A stretch of DNA of 64,000 bases from Mucilaginibacter sp. JRF (GTDB taxonomy: Bacteria; Bacteroidota; Bacteroidia; Sphingobacteriales; Sphingobacteriaceae). A program made the position numbers and the translations under genes. Shown piece after piece: positions 8,663 through 19,247 of the stretch; position 1 is the first letter of the stretch; the number at the start of each line of letters is the position of its first letter. The DNA is taken from positions 186,001 to 250,000 of the forward strand of contig NZ_JADFBY010000004.1 of the NCBI RefSeq assembly GCF_015223065.1, given 5' to 3'. The notes under the pieces are model-generated. The model ran no database searches and was not told the origin of the DNA. It saw nothing but the letters and a program-made list of their open reading frames with translations.

Positions 8663-9283
8663 ATGATCGTCAAATCAGCAGAATTTATTTGCAGCAATAC
8701 ACAGATATCCAAACTACCGCCGCCGGTAAAACCTGAGTATGCTTTCATCGGGCGGTCAAACGTGGGTAAGTCATCCCTTATTAATATGCTTACGGGCAAA
8801 AAAGGACTTGCAAAAACCTCACAAACACCGGGTAAAACACAGCTGATCAACCATTTTTTAATTAACGACGATTGGTATCTGGTCGATCTGCCCGGGTACG
8901 GTTATGCCCGTATCTCCAAAAGTAAAAAGGAGGATTGGAATAAGTTTTTGCGCAATTACCTGGATAAACGTGAGAGCCTGCAATGTGTAATGGTATTGGT
9001 TGACAGTCGCCTGGAGCCGCAAAAGATCGACTTTGAATTTTGCAACTGGCTGGGCGAGCATGGTTTACCCTTTGTACTGATATTCACCAAGGCCGATAAG
9101 CAATCAGCCATAAAAACAGATCAGAACGTAGCCAAATTCCGCAAGGCTTTAATGGCTACTTTTGAGGAGGCCCCACAGCATTTTATCACCTCGTCCGAAA
9201 ATCAGATAGGTAAAGATGAAGTGCTGAATTTTGTTCATCAGATAAACCAAAACTTCGAGATACCAGAGTACAAGCAGTTTTAA
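8663..9283 (+). CDS. engB: Ribosome biogenesis GTPase EngB (YihA/YsxC)
   Basis: 206 residues, family length. The GTPase motifs are G1 GRSNVGKSS (30-38), G3 DLPGYG (75-80) and G4 TKAD (142-145), and the N terminus MIVKSAEFICS is typical. EngB is needed for late assembly of the large ribosomal subunit. It acts in the cytosol. A small hypothetical gene begins directly after its stop codon with no spacer. Confidence 0.95.
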   Translation: MIVKSAEFICSNTQISKLPPPVKPEYAFIGRSNVGKSSLINMLTGKKGLAKTSQTPGKTQLINHFLINDDWYLVDLPGYGYARISKSKKEDWNKFLRNYLDKRESLQCVMVLVDSRLEPQKIDFEFCNWLGEHGLPFVLIFTKADKQSAIKTDQNVAKFRKALMATFEEAPQHFITSSENQIGKDEVLNFVHQINQNFEIPEYKQF

Positions 9284-9646
9284 ATGGGCTTAGACATCAG
9301 TCATTACATTCCCAGCACCCAAAAACAATTGGATTATTTCACTAAAAGTGAATTGATGATCAATCCTGAATATGTTGAGAAATACAAAGATTTGTTTGTG
9401 CTGAATGATGATGGTGATGAAATATTATATGTTGAAGAAATAGGTTATCAGCGTAAATCAATGACATATGGTTTTATAAAAACTTTTGTAAATGATAGAC
9501 CATATTTCACAGTTGATGATGTGATAGAGGCCGGCAAATTTTTAAGTCCTAAATCTGAAACAATGGATGAACTTAAACAAAAATTTACTGCCAATTTTTT
9601 AGATAACTTTATAGAAGGAAAAAGCTTTTTTGCTGCCAACTGGTAA
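9284..9646 (+). CDS. Small hypothetical protein after engB
   Basis: 120 residues, starting MGLDISHYIPS. No signal peptide or membrane segment; mixed alpha/beta character with many acidic residues. I do not recognise a domain. The ATG abuts the engB stop codon (TAA-ATG), which suggests translational coupling. Base composition is clearly more AT-rich than the flanking engB and ubiA-like genes, so it may be a recent insertion. The ORF is uninterrupted and the protein composition looks natural, so it is probably a real gene. Confidence 0.65.
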   Translation: MGLDISHYIPSTQKQLDYFTKSELMINPEYVEKYKDLFVLNDDGDEILYVEEIGYQRKSMTYGFIKTFVNDRPYFTVDDVIEAGKFLSPKSETMDELKQKFTANFLDNFIEGKSFFAANW

Positions 9647-9663
9647 GCAATATTAATATTAAC

Positions 9664-10518
9664 ATGAAAAAATATTTATCCCTCGTTACGTTTACGCATA
9701 CCATATTCGCTATGCCGTTCGCCTTTATCGGCTTCTTTTTGGCGGTAACTACAACTAACCATACATTCGAGTGGCAAAAGCTGCTAATGATGGTTTTGTG
9801 TATGGTGTTCGCGCGTAACTCGGCCATGGCCTTTAACCGCTATCTGGACAGGGATATTGATGCCAAAAACCCACGCACCCAGCAAAGGGATATTCCGGCG
9901 GGTCGCATAAGCGCGCGTAATGCTTTGGTTTTTACTTTGGCTAACTGTGCATTGTTCATTGGTACTACATGGTTTATTAACCCGCTTTGCTTTTACCTGT
10001 CGCCCGTGGCTTTATTGGTGGTGTTAGGGTACAGCGCTACTAAAAGGTTTACCGCCTTGTGCCACATGGTGCTGGGTTTGGGTTTGTCGTTAGCGCCAAT
10101 CGGCGCTTATCTGGTGGTTACGGGGGCTTTTGCCTTAACGCCTATCTTCTTTTCGCTATCAGTACTATGCTGGGTAAGTGGTTTTGATATTATTTATGCC
10201 TTGCAGGATGAGGATTTCGACCGCAGCCAAAGCCTGCATTCTATCCCGGCCTATCTGGGTAAAGTAAGGGCATTAAACCTGTCGACTTTACTGCACGTAT
10301 TTTCGGCCATATTTATCATGATGCCGGCCGTGGTTACGCATGTTGGCTTTCTGTATTATATAGGTATCGCTTTCTTTTGCGCCATGCTCATCTATCAGCA
10401 CCTGCTGGTAAAACCTACCGATCTGAGCCGTGTAAATTTTGCCTTCATGACCACTAATGGCATTGCCAGCGTGGTGTTTGCCGTATTGTTTTTGCTGGAT
10501 AGGGTATGGATCAGATAG
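9664..10518 (+). CDS. UbiA-family prenyltransferase
   Basis: 284 residues and about eight membrane helices. Both aspartate-rich motifs of the family are present: NRYLDRDIDAKNP (58-70) and DIIYALQDEDFDRSQ (175-189), which bind the Mg-prenyl diphosphate. The closest named group is the 4-hydroxybenzoate/MqnP-like polyprenyltransferases. In Bacteroidota the quinone is menaquinone, so a true ubiquinone role is unlikely; the aromatic acceptor cannot be read from sequence. The gene overlaps the next one, a Crp/Fnr regulator, by 13 bp. Confidence 0.88.
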   Translation: MKKYLSLVTFTHTIFAMPFAFIGFFLAVTTTNHTFEWQKLLMMVLCMVFARNSAMAFNRYLDRDIDAKNPRTQQRDIPAGRISARNALVFTLANCALFIGTTWFINPLCFYLSPVALLVVLGYSATKRFTALCHMVLGLGLSLAPIGAYLVVTGAFALTPIFFSLSVLCWVSGFDIIYALQDEDFDRSQSLHSIPAYLGKVRALNLSTLLHVFSAIFIMMPAVVTHVGFLYYIGIAFFCAMLIYQHLLVKPTDLSRVNFAFMTTNGIASVVFAVLFLLDRVWIR

Positions 10519-11114
10519 ACCAGCTCAAAGCTTTCAGGCAGTATATTGAAACCTTTGTGGTTTTTACTGCTGATGAATGGCACGAATTGGAAAAGCATCT
10601 CACCTTTATCGAACTTAAAAAGAAAGACTATTTTGCCGAACGCGGCAAGGTATGTCAGCTGTTTGGCTTTATAACCAATGGTTCGGTGCGTTACTTTAGT
10701 GTGCGTGAAGATGGTGAGGAGATCACCAACTACTTTAGCTTTACCGGCGAGTTAACAAGCTCGTACAAAAGTTTTGTAAGGCAGCAACCCAGCCTGGTTT
10801 ACATACAAGCGCTTGAAGATACTTCGTTTATTTGCATAAGCCACAGCAACATGCAAAAGCTGCTTAATAACCCGCAGTTAGGGCATAAAATGGAACGCTT
10901 TGGCCGCCTGGTAGCCGAGTATTATTTATGCTGTTATGAAGATAGGGTTCAGGCATTTATCACCCAATCGCCCGAGGAGCGTTATGTAAAACTACTTCAG
11001 GATGGGCAAGGCGTTTTGCAACGCATACCACAACATTACATTGCCAACTTTTTAGGGGTTACTCCGGTGTCGCTATCGCGCATCCGCAAACGCATATTTA
11101 CGGCAACAGGCTGA
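10506..11114 (+). CDS. Crp/Fnr-family transcriptional regulator
   Basis: 202 residues. The N-terminal cyclic-nucleotide-binding-like domain (about 25-125) contains ELKKKDYFAERGKVCQLFGFI and GSVRYFSVREDGEEITNYF, typical of Bacteroidota Crp-like sensors. The C terminus has a helix-turn-helix (about 172-196: IPQHYIANFLGVTPVSLSRI). The arginine-rich phosphate cassette for cAMP is not evident, so the ligand is unknown. The start overlaps the end of the UbiA-family gene by 13 bp, so the two are co-expressed. Confidence 0.87.
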   Translation: MDQIDQLKAFRQYIETFVVFTADEWHELEKHLTFIELKKKDYFAERGKVCQLFGFITNGSVRYFSVREDGEEITNYFSFTGELTSSYKSFVRQQPSLVYIQALEDTSFICISHSNMQKLLNNPQLGHKMERFGRLVAEYYLCCYEDRVQAFITQSPEERYVKLLQDGQGVLQRIPQHYIANFLGVTPVSLSRIRKRIFTATG

Positions 11115-11156
11115 TTTTATTATCTTTTGTTAACGTTTTGGCAGCATTGGGTACGG

Positions 11157-11164
11157 TAGTTTTG
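11157..11164 (+). promoter_or_regulatory. Putative -7 box of the SDR gene
   Basis: TAGTTTTG fits TAnnTTTG. A TTTG at 11137-11140 lies 16 bp upstream, slightly short of the usual spacing. The predicted start site is about 18 nt before the ATG at 11188. Confidence 0.45.
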
Positions 11165-11187
11165 TATAAAACAAAACCACAAAAGCT

Positions 11188-12114
11188 ATGCACACTATAT
11201 TAGGAGCGGGCGGGCCGGTAGCCAATGCACTTACCCGCCAACTTATTGATCATAACCAAACTATCAATCTGGTTAGTCGCCGCCCGTCAAAATTCAGCGG
11301 TAATAATATTACCTGGCAAAAGGCCGATCTGCTTAATCGCGATGAGGTGCTGAATGCCGTTAAAGGCTCAACAGTTATTTACCTGTGCGCCGGTTTGGTG
11401 TACGATAAGGATATATGGCGCGCGCAATGGCCCATCATTATGCAAAATGTTATAGAGGCGGCCAAACAAACACAAGCCCGACTTATATTTTTTGATAATG
11501 TATATATGTATGGCCTGTTAAACGGCGCCATGACGGAGGATACACCATACAATCCGCAAAGTGTTAAGGGCGAAGTACGCGCCAAAATTGCAACCACCTT
11601 AATGGATGAAGCTAAGGCCGGAAACATTACTGCCTCAATTTTGCGTGGTGCCGATTTTTATGGTGCCGAAAGCATGAACAGCTTTTACGATATGATGGTG
11701 CTTGATAAATTCTCCAAAGGACAAAAAGCACAATGGATAGGTGATGCCAAAACCAAACATACCTTTACTTATGTGCCCGATGCTGGAAAGGCTATGTATC
11801 TGTTAGGCCAAACGCCCGACAGCGATAACCAGATATGGCATGCGCCATCGGCACCGGCATTAACGGGGAAGCAGTTTATTGAACTGGCTGCTGATGTATT
11901 TAAGGTAGAGCCGAAGTTTTCGAGCATTAACAAACTAATGTTGTGGATGGCCGGCTTATTCAACAAAACTATTATGGGTACGGTTGAGATGTATTACCAG
12001 TACGATCACGATTATATTTTTGATTCATCAAAATTTGAAAAAGCATTCGGCATAAAACCAACAACTTACCTCGAGGGTATAAGCCAATTATCGCAAACAC
12101 AGTTTAAACGCTGA
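11188..12114 (+). CDS. NAD-dependent epimerase/dehydratase (atypical SDR)
   Basis: 308 residues with an N-terminal Rossmann motif GAGGPVANAL (6-15), followed by LVSRRPSKF, which suggests an NADP-type second-strand arginine. FFDNVYMYG supplies the region that usually holds the catalytic tyrosine, but a clean YxxxK is not visible, so this is an atypical or extended SDR. The C terminus is substrate-domain-like (LEGISQLSQTQFKR). The substrate is unknown. It is a single gene after the Crp/Fnr regulator and may be its target (inference). Confidence 0.82.
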   Translation: MHTILGAGGPVANALTRQLIDHNQTINLVSRRPSKFSGNNITWQKADLLNRDEVLNAVKGSTVIYLCAGLVYDKDIWRAQWPIIMQNVIEAAKQTQARLIFFDNVYMYGLLNGAMTEDTPYNPQSVKGEVRAKIATTLMDEAKAGNITASILRGADFYGAESMNSFYDMMVLDKFSKGQKAQWIGDAKTKHTFTYVPDAGKAMYLLGQTPDSDNQIWHAPSAPALTGKQFIELAADVFKVEPKFSSINKLMLWMAGLFNKTIMGTVEMYYQYDHDYIFDSSKFEKAFGIKPTTYLEGISQLSQTQFKR

Positions 12115-12179
12115 ACCTTTTACCTGCACATGATGTTCAATTGTATAACTTAGCAACATAAAAACGTTTACGTTATACC

Positions 12180-13880
12180 ATGATACACAAAAAAACACGT
12201 AAGTATATTCCTGCCAATCTGGATATAAAATGGGAGAACCTTGAACCTGTTTATAACGAACTGGTTAACCGCCCTATTAACTCTGTTGAAGAACTGGAAC
12301 AATGGCTGCGCGACCGCAGCGAGGTTGAAGCCGCTTTAGAGGAGGACTTTGCCTGGCGCTACATCCGCATGACCTGCGATACCACCAGCGAGGAACTGTT
12401 GCAAAACTTTCAATACTTCGCTACCGAGATAGAGCCTAAAACCGCGCCATACAGCAACCAGCTAAACCAAAAGCTGGTTGACAGTGAGTTTGTGAACGAT
12501 CTGGACGATGATAAATACTTCATTTACCTGCGCGGCGTGCGCAAGGCGCTTGAATTATTCAGGGAAGAAAATATACCGCTGCAAACCGAATTACAGATAG
12601 AACAGCAAAAATACCAGGGCATAACCGGCTCCATGAGCGTGCATATTGGCGATAAGGAGTTTACCCTTGAGCAGGCATCGGCCTTATTAAAAGGTACCGA
12701 CCGTGTGCTGCGCCAGGAGGCATGGCAAAAAATAACCGACCGCCGTTTGCAGGATCGTGAAAAGCTGGATGTGTTGTTTGATCACCTGCGCTCGTTAAGG
12801 CATAAGGTGGCTTTGAACGCCGGGTTCGAGAACTTCAGGGATTATATGTTCCAGGCCTTGGGGCGTTTTGATTATACGCCGCAGGATTGCTACGAGTTTC
12901 ATGCCGCTATTGAAACCGAGATAGTACCCATACTGCGCGAGCAGGCCGAAAAGCGTAAGGAAGCATTAGGCCTTGAAACGCTTAAACCCTGGGATGTTGA
13001 TGTAGACACATCGGGCAAGGCCCCGTTAAAGCCTTTTAAGGATGGCGATGATCTGATCGAGAAATCAATACAATGCTTTAGCGATATTAACCGCTACCTG
13101 GGCGAGCGCCTGGAGATCATGAAAGATAATGGCTTGTTTGATGTGGAGAGCCGCAAAGGCAAGGCTCCGGGTGGCTATAACTATCCGCTTGCCGAAACCG
13201 GCGCACCGTTCATCTTCATGAATTCGGCCAATACCTTCCGCGATCTGACTACGATGGTACATGAGGGGGGCCATGCGGTGCATACCTTCCTGACCGCCGA
13301 TCTGGAACTGAACGATTTTAAACACTGCCCGTCTGAAGTGGCTGAATTGGCCTCTATGTCGATGGAATTAATATCAATGGATAAGTGGACAGTGTATTTT
13401 GATAACGAGGAGGACATGAAACGCGCCCGCCGTGATCAGCTGATCGATGTGCTTAAAACCCTGCCCTGGGTGGCCGTTGTTGATCAATTTCAGCATTGGA
13501 TATATACCAACCCCGACCATACCGCCGAGCAGCGCCGCGAAGCATGGATTCAGATATACGAGCCATTTGGCGCCGGTTTTGTTGACTGGAGCGAATTCCC
13601 TGATGCCGAAGCCAACCTGTGGCAAAAGCAGCTGCACATTTTTGAGGTACCATTTTATTATATTGAATATGGTATGGCCCAACTTGGCGCCATTGCCGTA
13701 TGGAAGAACTATAAGGAGAACCCGGAGAAAGGTTTACAGCAATACCTTGATGCACTGAAACTGGGTTACACCAAAACCATCCGCGAGATATATGAAACCG
13801 CCGGTATCAAGTTCGATTTTAGCGCGAGCTATGTTAAGGAACTTGCGGAGTTTGTACGCAGCGAAATGGAAAAACTGTAG
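12180..13880 (+). CDS. M3-family oligoendopeptidase (PepF-like)
   Basis: 566 residues. The zinc motif is HEGGH (H361 to H365) within TTMVHEGGHAVHTF, and the third ligand is expected in CPSEVAELASMSMEL, about 25 residues on. The long helical N-terminal region, GYNYPLAETGAPFIFMN and the C-terminal LGAIAVWKNY and LGYTKTIREIYETAGI segments are typical of the M3 oligoendopeptidase group. It degrades short peptides in the cytosol; there is no signal peptide. A strong hairpin terminator follows 20 bp after the stop. Confidence 0.94.
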   Translation: MIHKKTRKYIPANLDIKWENLEPVYNELVNRPINSVEELEQWLRDRSEVEAALEEDFAWRYIRMTCDTTSEELLQNFQYFATEIEPKTAPYSNQLNQKLVDSEFVNDLDDDKYFIYLRGVRKALELFREENIPLQTELQIEQQKYQGITGSMSVHIGDKEFTLEQASALLKGTDRVLRQEAWQKITDRRLQDREKLDVLFDHLRSLRHKVALNAGFENFRDYMFQALGRFDYTPQDCYEFHAAIETEIVPILREQAEKRKEALGLETLKPWDVDVDTSGKAPLKPFKDGDDLIEKSIQCFSDINRYLGERLEIMKDNGLFDVESRKGKAPGGYNYPLAETGAPFIFMNSANTFRDLTTMVHEGGHAVHTFLTADLELNDFKHCPSEVAELASMSMELISMDKWTVYFDNEEDMKRARRDQLIDVLKTLPWVAVVDQFQHWIYTNPDHTAEQRREAWIQIYEPFGAGFVDWSEFPDAEANLWQKQLHIFEVPFYYIEYGMAQLGAIAVWKNYKENPEKGLQQYLDALKLGYTKTIREIYETAGIKFDFSASYVKELAEFVRSEMEKL

Positions 13881-13900
13881 CAAATAGCAACAATATCTTG

Positions 13901-13932
13901 AGGCCTGTATACACAATATACAGGCCTTTTTT
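13901..13932 (+). terminator. Rho-independent terminator after the M3 peptidase gene
   Basis: Perfect 11-bp stem AGGCCTGTATA / TATACAGGCCT with a 5-nt loop, followed by a run of six T. Confidence 0.9.
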
Positions 13933-14146
13933 ATGTAACAATAACGTAAGGTTAAGTAGGTGTTAAGTGTTGATATACTATCAACTTAATAAATATTCAA
14001 TGTACATCAAGTACCTTAAAATCAATATATTAACTATTATTCATACCTAAAAAAATCAGTGTCATGTTATTATAATACTATAGGTAATCAGCTGATATTG
14101 TACAGTAAAACATACGCATTGGCACAGTTATAGCATTACACAAAGC

Positions 14147-14800
14147 ATGAAAAAGATAGCATTATTTATACTCGGCATAATGGCTTTCAGTTTTGCAGCA
14201 AGTGCGCAGGAATTAAAGCCGGTAAAAATTGATAGTGTTGTTTCTGTCAACCTACCTGTTGAACATGAAGTAAAAGACACATTAGGTCAAAAAATATATT
14301 CGGGCAGTGGCTCGTTAGGTTATATGGTGGTTATTCGTGCTTCGAATGCCAGCAACAAACCGCTTGAAAAGGAAAAAGACCTGAACAACGTATTCAAAGA
14401 ATATATTAAAAAGGTACAAGGCCAGTCGTCAGGTAGCGTGTTAAACGCTCGTGATACTACTATAGGTAACCTTAAAGCTAAGGTATTTGCCCTTGAGGCC
14501 GATAACGGTAGCGGTGTTGAGTTAAGGGATTTCGCGGTGATCTACACTAAAGATGCTACTTATACCTTTGAGTACATGTACCCTGAAAGCCGTAAAGCTT
14601 TAGTAAAGGCAGAGAACGGAGCATTTTTCAGTTCGATCAAAGCCTCGCAAGAATTGCAACGTACCGACCAGTATGTAAACACCGAACCAAGTGGTGTTTC
14701 GCAAACCGGTAAAATAGCTATATATGGTGGCGGTGCACTGTTGTTAGGTTTAATAGCCTTCTTTGTTTTCCGCAAAAGGGAACAAACCGCATTGTCATAA
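14147..14800 (+). CDS. Secreted protein with C-terminal membrane anchor, unknown function
   Basis: 217 residues. A clear signal peptide (MKKIALFILGIMAFSFAASAQ) precedes a beta-rich domain (about 25-165). A C-terminal transmembrane helix (about 190-209: GGGALLLGLIAFFVF) is followed by RKREQTALS, so the chain is exported and anchored in the inner membrane with a short positive tail. I do not recognise the domain. It stands alone between two terminators. Confidence 0.8.
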   Translation: MKKIALFILGIMAFSFAASAQELKPVKIDSVVSVNLPVEHEVKDTLGQKIYSGSGSLGYMVVIRASNASNKPLEKEKDLNNVFKEYIKKVQGQSSGSVLNARDTTIGNLKAKVFALEADNGSGVELRDFAVIYTKDATYTFEYMYPESRKALVKAENGAFFSSIKASQELQRTDQYVNTEPSGVSQTGKIAIYGGGALLLGLIAFFVFRKREQTALS

Positions 14801-14825
14801 TCCAGGAATTAGTATATATAATTAA

Positions 14826-14858
14826 AGGGTCACGCTCATTTGAGTGTGGCCCTTTTTG
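14826..14858 (+). terminator. Hairpin terminator after the anchored secreted protein
   Basis: Stem AGGGTCACGCTC / GAGTGTGGCCCT with two mismatches and a short loop, then TTTTTG. Confidence 0.75.
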
Positions 14859-14929
14859 TTACCACACTTAAGCGGAAAGCTCTTGTGGGTTTAATTAAAA
14901 AAACAAATATTAATACCGCTTTATCCTAA

Positions 14930-15012
14930 TGTCATTTCGAACGACGTATTAGGAGAAATCTGTCGCTTTAACATGAACGCAGATAGATTTCTCGCTATCG
15001 CTCGAAATGACA
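14930..15012. repeat. Second copy of the dispersed palindromic element
   Basis: Outer arms TGTCATTTCGA / TCGAAATGACA and inner arms AGGAGAAATCT / AGATTTCTC enclose a variable centre that contains ATGAACGC. The arms match the inner palindrome at 7882-7970 (TGTCATTCCGAACGA, GGAGAAATCT, a centre with TGAACGCG, AGATTTCTC, CGAAATGACA). Two copies in 64 kb mark it as a dispersed genomic repeat. Confidence 0.78.
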
Positions 15013-15508
15013 GGACTAAAAAATATAAAAGCACAAACCGCAAATCACCTTTCTCACCGGCATCAGAAATGCCCGGAGTAGCACAAGCCCAGCCAAAGTA
15101 GAAACTTTCACCGGGCAGGGCGTAGACGGCGATTTATTCGCTGTTGTTTGTTTTTTTATTGGTGCTCATGAGATCGCTATCGCTAAGGTTTGTTTCTTTT
15201 GATCGCTCAAAAGAAATTGAGGACAGGTAATGAAGCGATTTTAAGATAGTGCTATTGTTAGGTGGTTGTGCTTTTAACCATCGTCAGTCTGCTCTTGGCC
15301 GCAGAGGCCAGTTACTTTGTCTTAGACACAAAGTAACCAAAAGTCAAGCCGGAAAAAACCTTCATCCGCACAGGCCATACTCCCTGGCCCGGTTTTCCAG
15401 CAGGCCTACGCTCTTTTTAAATTGATACTTTTTGGGGTTGCGATGTATAATTTTACTTAGTTATATCATAACATTACCACATTAATTAAACCACTATCTT
15501 TATCGCCA
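15013..15508. repeat. Composite non-coding repeat region
   Basis: No convincing gene in about 500 bp. It holds small hairpins in a row: TTCTTTTG / CAAAAGAA (15196-15215, approximate), and GTTACTTTGT / ACAAAGTAAC (15311-15320 and 15328-15337), amid GC-rich text (CTCTTGGCCGCAGAGGCCAG). Such paired hairpins are familiar from dispersed intergenic repeats in many bacteria; this identification is from memory and was not searched. The region ends about 80 bp before the retropepsin gene. Confidence 0.5.
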
Positions 15509-15949
15509 ATGCAATACACCATACCCCTACAAATTATCGATTTACAAGGCGATGGTTTTCATCCGCTTGTGGATATATCCCTTTTCGGAAAAACATATAA
15601 GCTGGTGCTTGATACCGGCGCATCGCGCACAGCACTGGATAAAACCCTGCTGGCCGAAGCTAATGGCGACGAATTCATTTTTGCCAGCGATAAATTGTCG
15701 ACCGGGCTGGGCACTAACTCCATGGTATCGTTTACAGCTATGTTAAGCGATATGTACCTGGGCGAATTAAAGCTGGATAGCTTCGACGTTGCCGTGCTTG
15801 ATCTATCAACCATCAACATAGCCTATGAGCAGCTTAACAACCCCAAAGTACTGGGTGTTTTGGGTGGCGATGTGTTGATGAAATACAAGGCCATTATCGA
15901 CTATGGCAAACAACATATCACTTTAAAAACACGTCGCCGAAAAGCATAA
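15509..15949 (+). CDS. Retropepsin-like aspartic protease
   Basis: 146 residues. VLDTGASRTALD (residues 34-45) is the catalytic DTGA motif of clan AA single-domain aspartic proteases. A later GVLGGDVLMKYKAIIDYGKQHITL matches the conserved LGGDfL...iDy...i.L pattern of bacterial aspartyl proteases. Such proteins act as dimers. No signal peptide is seen, so it is cytosolic. It converges on gyrB across a shared bidirectional terminator. Confidence 0.85.
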   Translation: MQYTIPLQIIDLQGDGFHPLVDISLFGKTYKLVLDTGASRTALDKTLLAEANGDEFIFASDKLSTGLGTNSMVSFTAMLSDMYLGELKLDSFDVAVLDLSTINIAYEQLNNPKVLGVLGGDVLMKYKAIIDYGKQHITLKTRRRKA

Positions 15950-15950
15950 A

Positions 15951-15982
15951 AAAAGCCTCTCAAAATAAATTGAGAGGCTTTT
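15951..15982. terminator. Bidirectional terminator between the retropepsin gene and gyrB
   Basis: Perfect 13-bp stem AAAAGCCTCTCAA / TTGAGAGGCTTTT with a 6-nt loop. T runs occur on both strands, serving the two converging genes. Confidence 0.9.
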
Positions 15983-16003
15983 AGTTTTATATATTGCCAA
16001 TAA

Positions 16004-17983
<1,980 letters not shown>

Positions 17984-17984
17984 T

Positions 17985-17992
17985 CAAAAATA
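17985..17992 (-). promoter_or_regulatory. Putative -7 box of gyrB
   Basis: On the minus strand TATTTTTG fits TAnnTTTG, placing the transcript start about 16 nt before the gyrB ATG. A correctly spaced TTG is not obvious. Confidence 0.45.
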
Positions 17993-18082
17993 CGAAAAAT
18001 ATGCGAGATTACCGCTATGTTGATAAATACGCCGCTGTGGAAACTTGCCCGGTAAATGATTAGGATAGTTACTGGTAAAGAT

Positions 18083-18090
18083 TATATTTG
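18083..18090 (+). promoter_or_regulatory. Putative -7 box of the OmpH-like lipoprotein gene
   Basis: TATATTTG fits TAnnTTTG and lies 20 bp before the ATG at 18111; AAGG just before the ATG may act as a weak ribosome site. The -33 element is not clear. Confidence 0.45.
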
Positions 18091-18110
18091 TGAAATTTTT
18101 TTACTGAAGG

Positions 18111-18728
18111 ATGATGATACACAAAGCCTCTTACTTTTCAAAACTGACTTTAGGAGCTGCATCAGCAGCATTATTAATAGCCGGAACGTTAGCGGCTTGT
18201 AACAACGCGCAAAAACCTGCCGATAAGCCTGCAACAAGCGCTGCTTCAACCAGCACCGCCGCTGCCAAAGAAACCATTGTTTATATTAACCAGGACACCC
18301 TTTTGGCTAAATACGACTATGTGAAGGACATGGGCGACCGCCTGCAAAAGAAAGGCAAAGCCGCGCAGGGTGATGTTGACTCACGCAAACAAGCCGTACA
18401 ACGCGAGATTGTTGAGTACCAAAAGAACGCCGCTACCATGAGCGCCGACCAACGTGCTGCAACTGAGCAACGCTTACAGAAAAAAGCACAAGAAGTGCAA
18501 GGTTATGAGCAAAACGCCGGTGCTGCTTTCCAAAACTCACAAGGCGAAGAACAGGACAAACTGTTTAACAAAGTGAGCGAGTTCACTAAAAAATACGCCA
18601 AAGAAAAAGGCTACAAAATGATATTAAGCTACTCGCGCCTTAACCCTACCGTGTTATATGGCGACGAAAGCCTTGACGTTACTGCCGATGTGGTAAAACG
18701 CCTTAACGAGGAGTATAACAAAAAGTAA
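18111..18728 (+). CDS. OmpH/Skp-like periplasmic chaperone, lipoprotein
   Basis: 205 residues. The signal peptide ends in the lipobox LAAC (Cys30), followed by an Ala/Lys/Pro-rich linker. From about 60 onward it has the OmpH pattern: ETIVYINQDTLLAKYDYVKDM, a long charged coiled coil (about 80-150) and KKYAKEKGYKMILSYSRLNPTVLYGDESLDVTADVVKRLN. Skp-type proteins form trimeric tentacles that carry unfolded outer-membrane proteins. Being lipid-anchored, it differs from soluble Skp, which is common in Bacteroidota. Confidence 0.9.
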   Translation: MMIHKASYFSKLTLGAASAALLIAGTLAACNNAQKPADKPATSAASTSTAAAKETIVYINQDTLLAKYDYVKDMGDRLQKKGKAAQGDVDSRKQAVQREIVEYQKNAATMSADQRAATEQRLQKKAQEVQGYEQNAGAAFQNSQGEEQDKLFNKVSEFTKKYAKEKGYKMILSYSRLNPTVLYGDESLDVTADVVKRLNEEYNKK

Positions 18729-18765
18729 TTATATGCAGATTTGCTGATGTGCAGATATGCAAATG

Positions 18766-18803
18766 AAAAAGCCGCAGCTTCTATTTTGAACTGCGGCTTT
18801 TTT
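18766..18803 (+). terminator. Terminator after the OmpH-like gene
   Basis: Stem AAAAAGCCGCAG / CTGCGGCTTTTTT with a 13-nt loop; the stem is A/T-flanked on both sides, so it may also serve the converging S4-protein gene. Confidence 0.85.
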
Positions 18804-18823
18804 GTTGAGCATGTATTTTCGGA

Positions 18824-19243
18824 TTATTCTTCGTCGCTGTCTTTGGTGTTGTTTTGAAAGTAGCCTTCCTGCAAATCGTCTATTTCGCGACGGTCGCGTT
18901 TGGTAGGACGACCCGCGCCACGGTCGCGGCGTAAAGTTGGCGCCTGAAACATGGATTGAAACGAATGAGTATCCTGCACCGGGGTCAAATCCTCATAAAA
19001 ATCAACGGCCTTTTTAGCATCGACACGGTTCTCCAGCAATCCAGTAACCTTCACCACCTTGCGCTCCAGGCCTTTTGATACATTGTAAATATCCCCCAGC
19101 TTAACCTCGTACGATGCTTTTAGATTTTGGCCATCTTTTTTAATACGCCCCGCCTTGCAGGCGTCAGCAGCCAGCGTACGGGTTTTAAACAGGCGTATGG
19201 CCCAAAGGTATTTATCTATACGTAATTTCTCTTTTTCAGGCAT
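18824..19243 (-). CDS. S4-domain RNA-binding protein, Hsp15-like
   Basis: 139 residues. The S4 fold is at the N terminus: LRIDKYLWAIRLFKTRTLAADACKAGRIKKDG and VKLGDIYNV. The C-terminal tail GAGRPTKRDRREIDDLQ is the usual Hsp15 (HslR) basic extension. Hsp15 rescues stalled 50S subunits carrying nascent peptide-tRNA. A well-formed promoter lies directly before the ATG and leaves almost no leader. Confidence 0.9.
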   Translation of the reverse strand: MPEKEKLRIDKYLWAIRLFKTRTLAADACKAGRIKKDGQNLKASYEVKLGDIYNVSKGLERKVVKVTGLLENRVDAKKAVDFYEDLTPVQDTHSFQSMFQAPTLRRDRGAGRPTKRDRREIDDLQEGYFQNNTKDSDEE

Positions 19244-19247
19244 GAGG

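Noticed and set aside
14801..15508. A hidden gene in the 700-bp gap
   Set aside because: The only open frames are short and lie in repeat hairpins; composition and stop frequency fit non-coding DNA.
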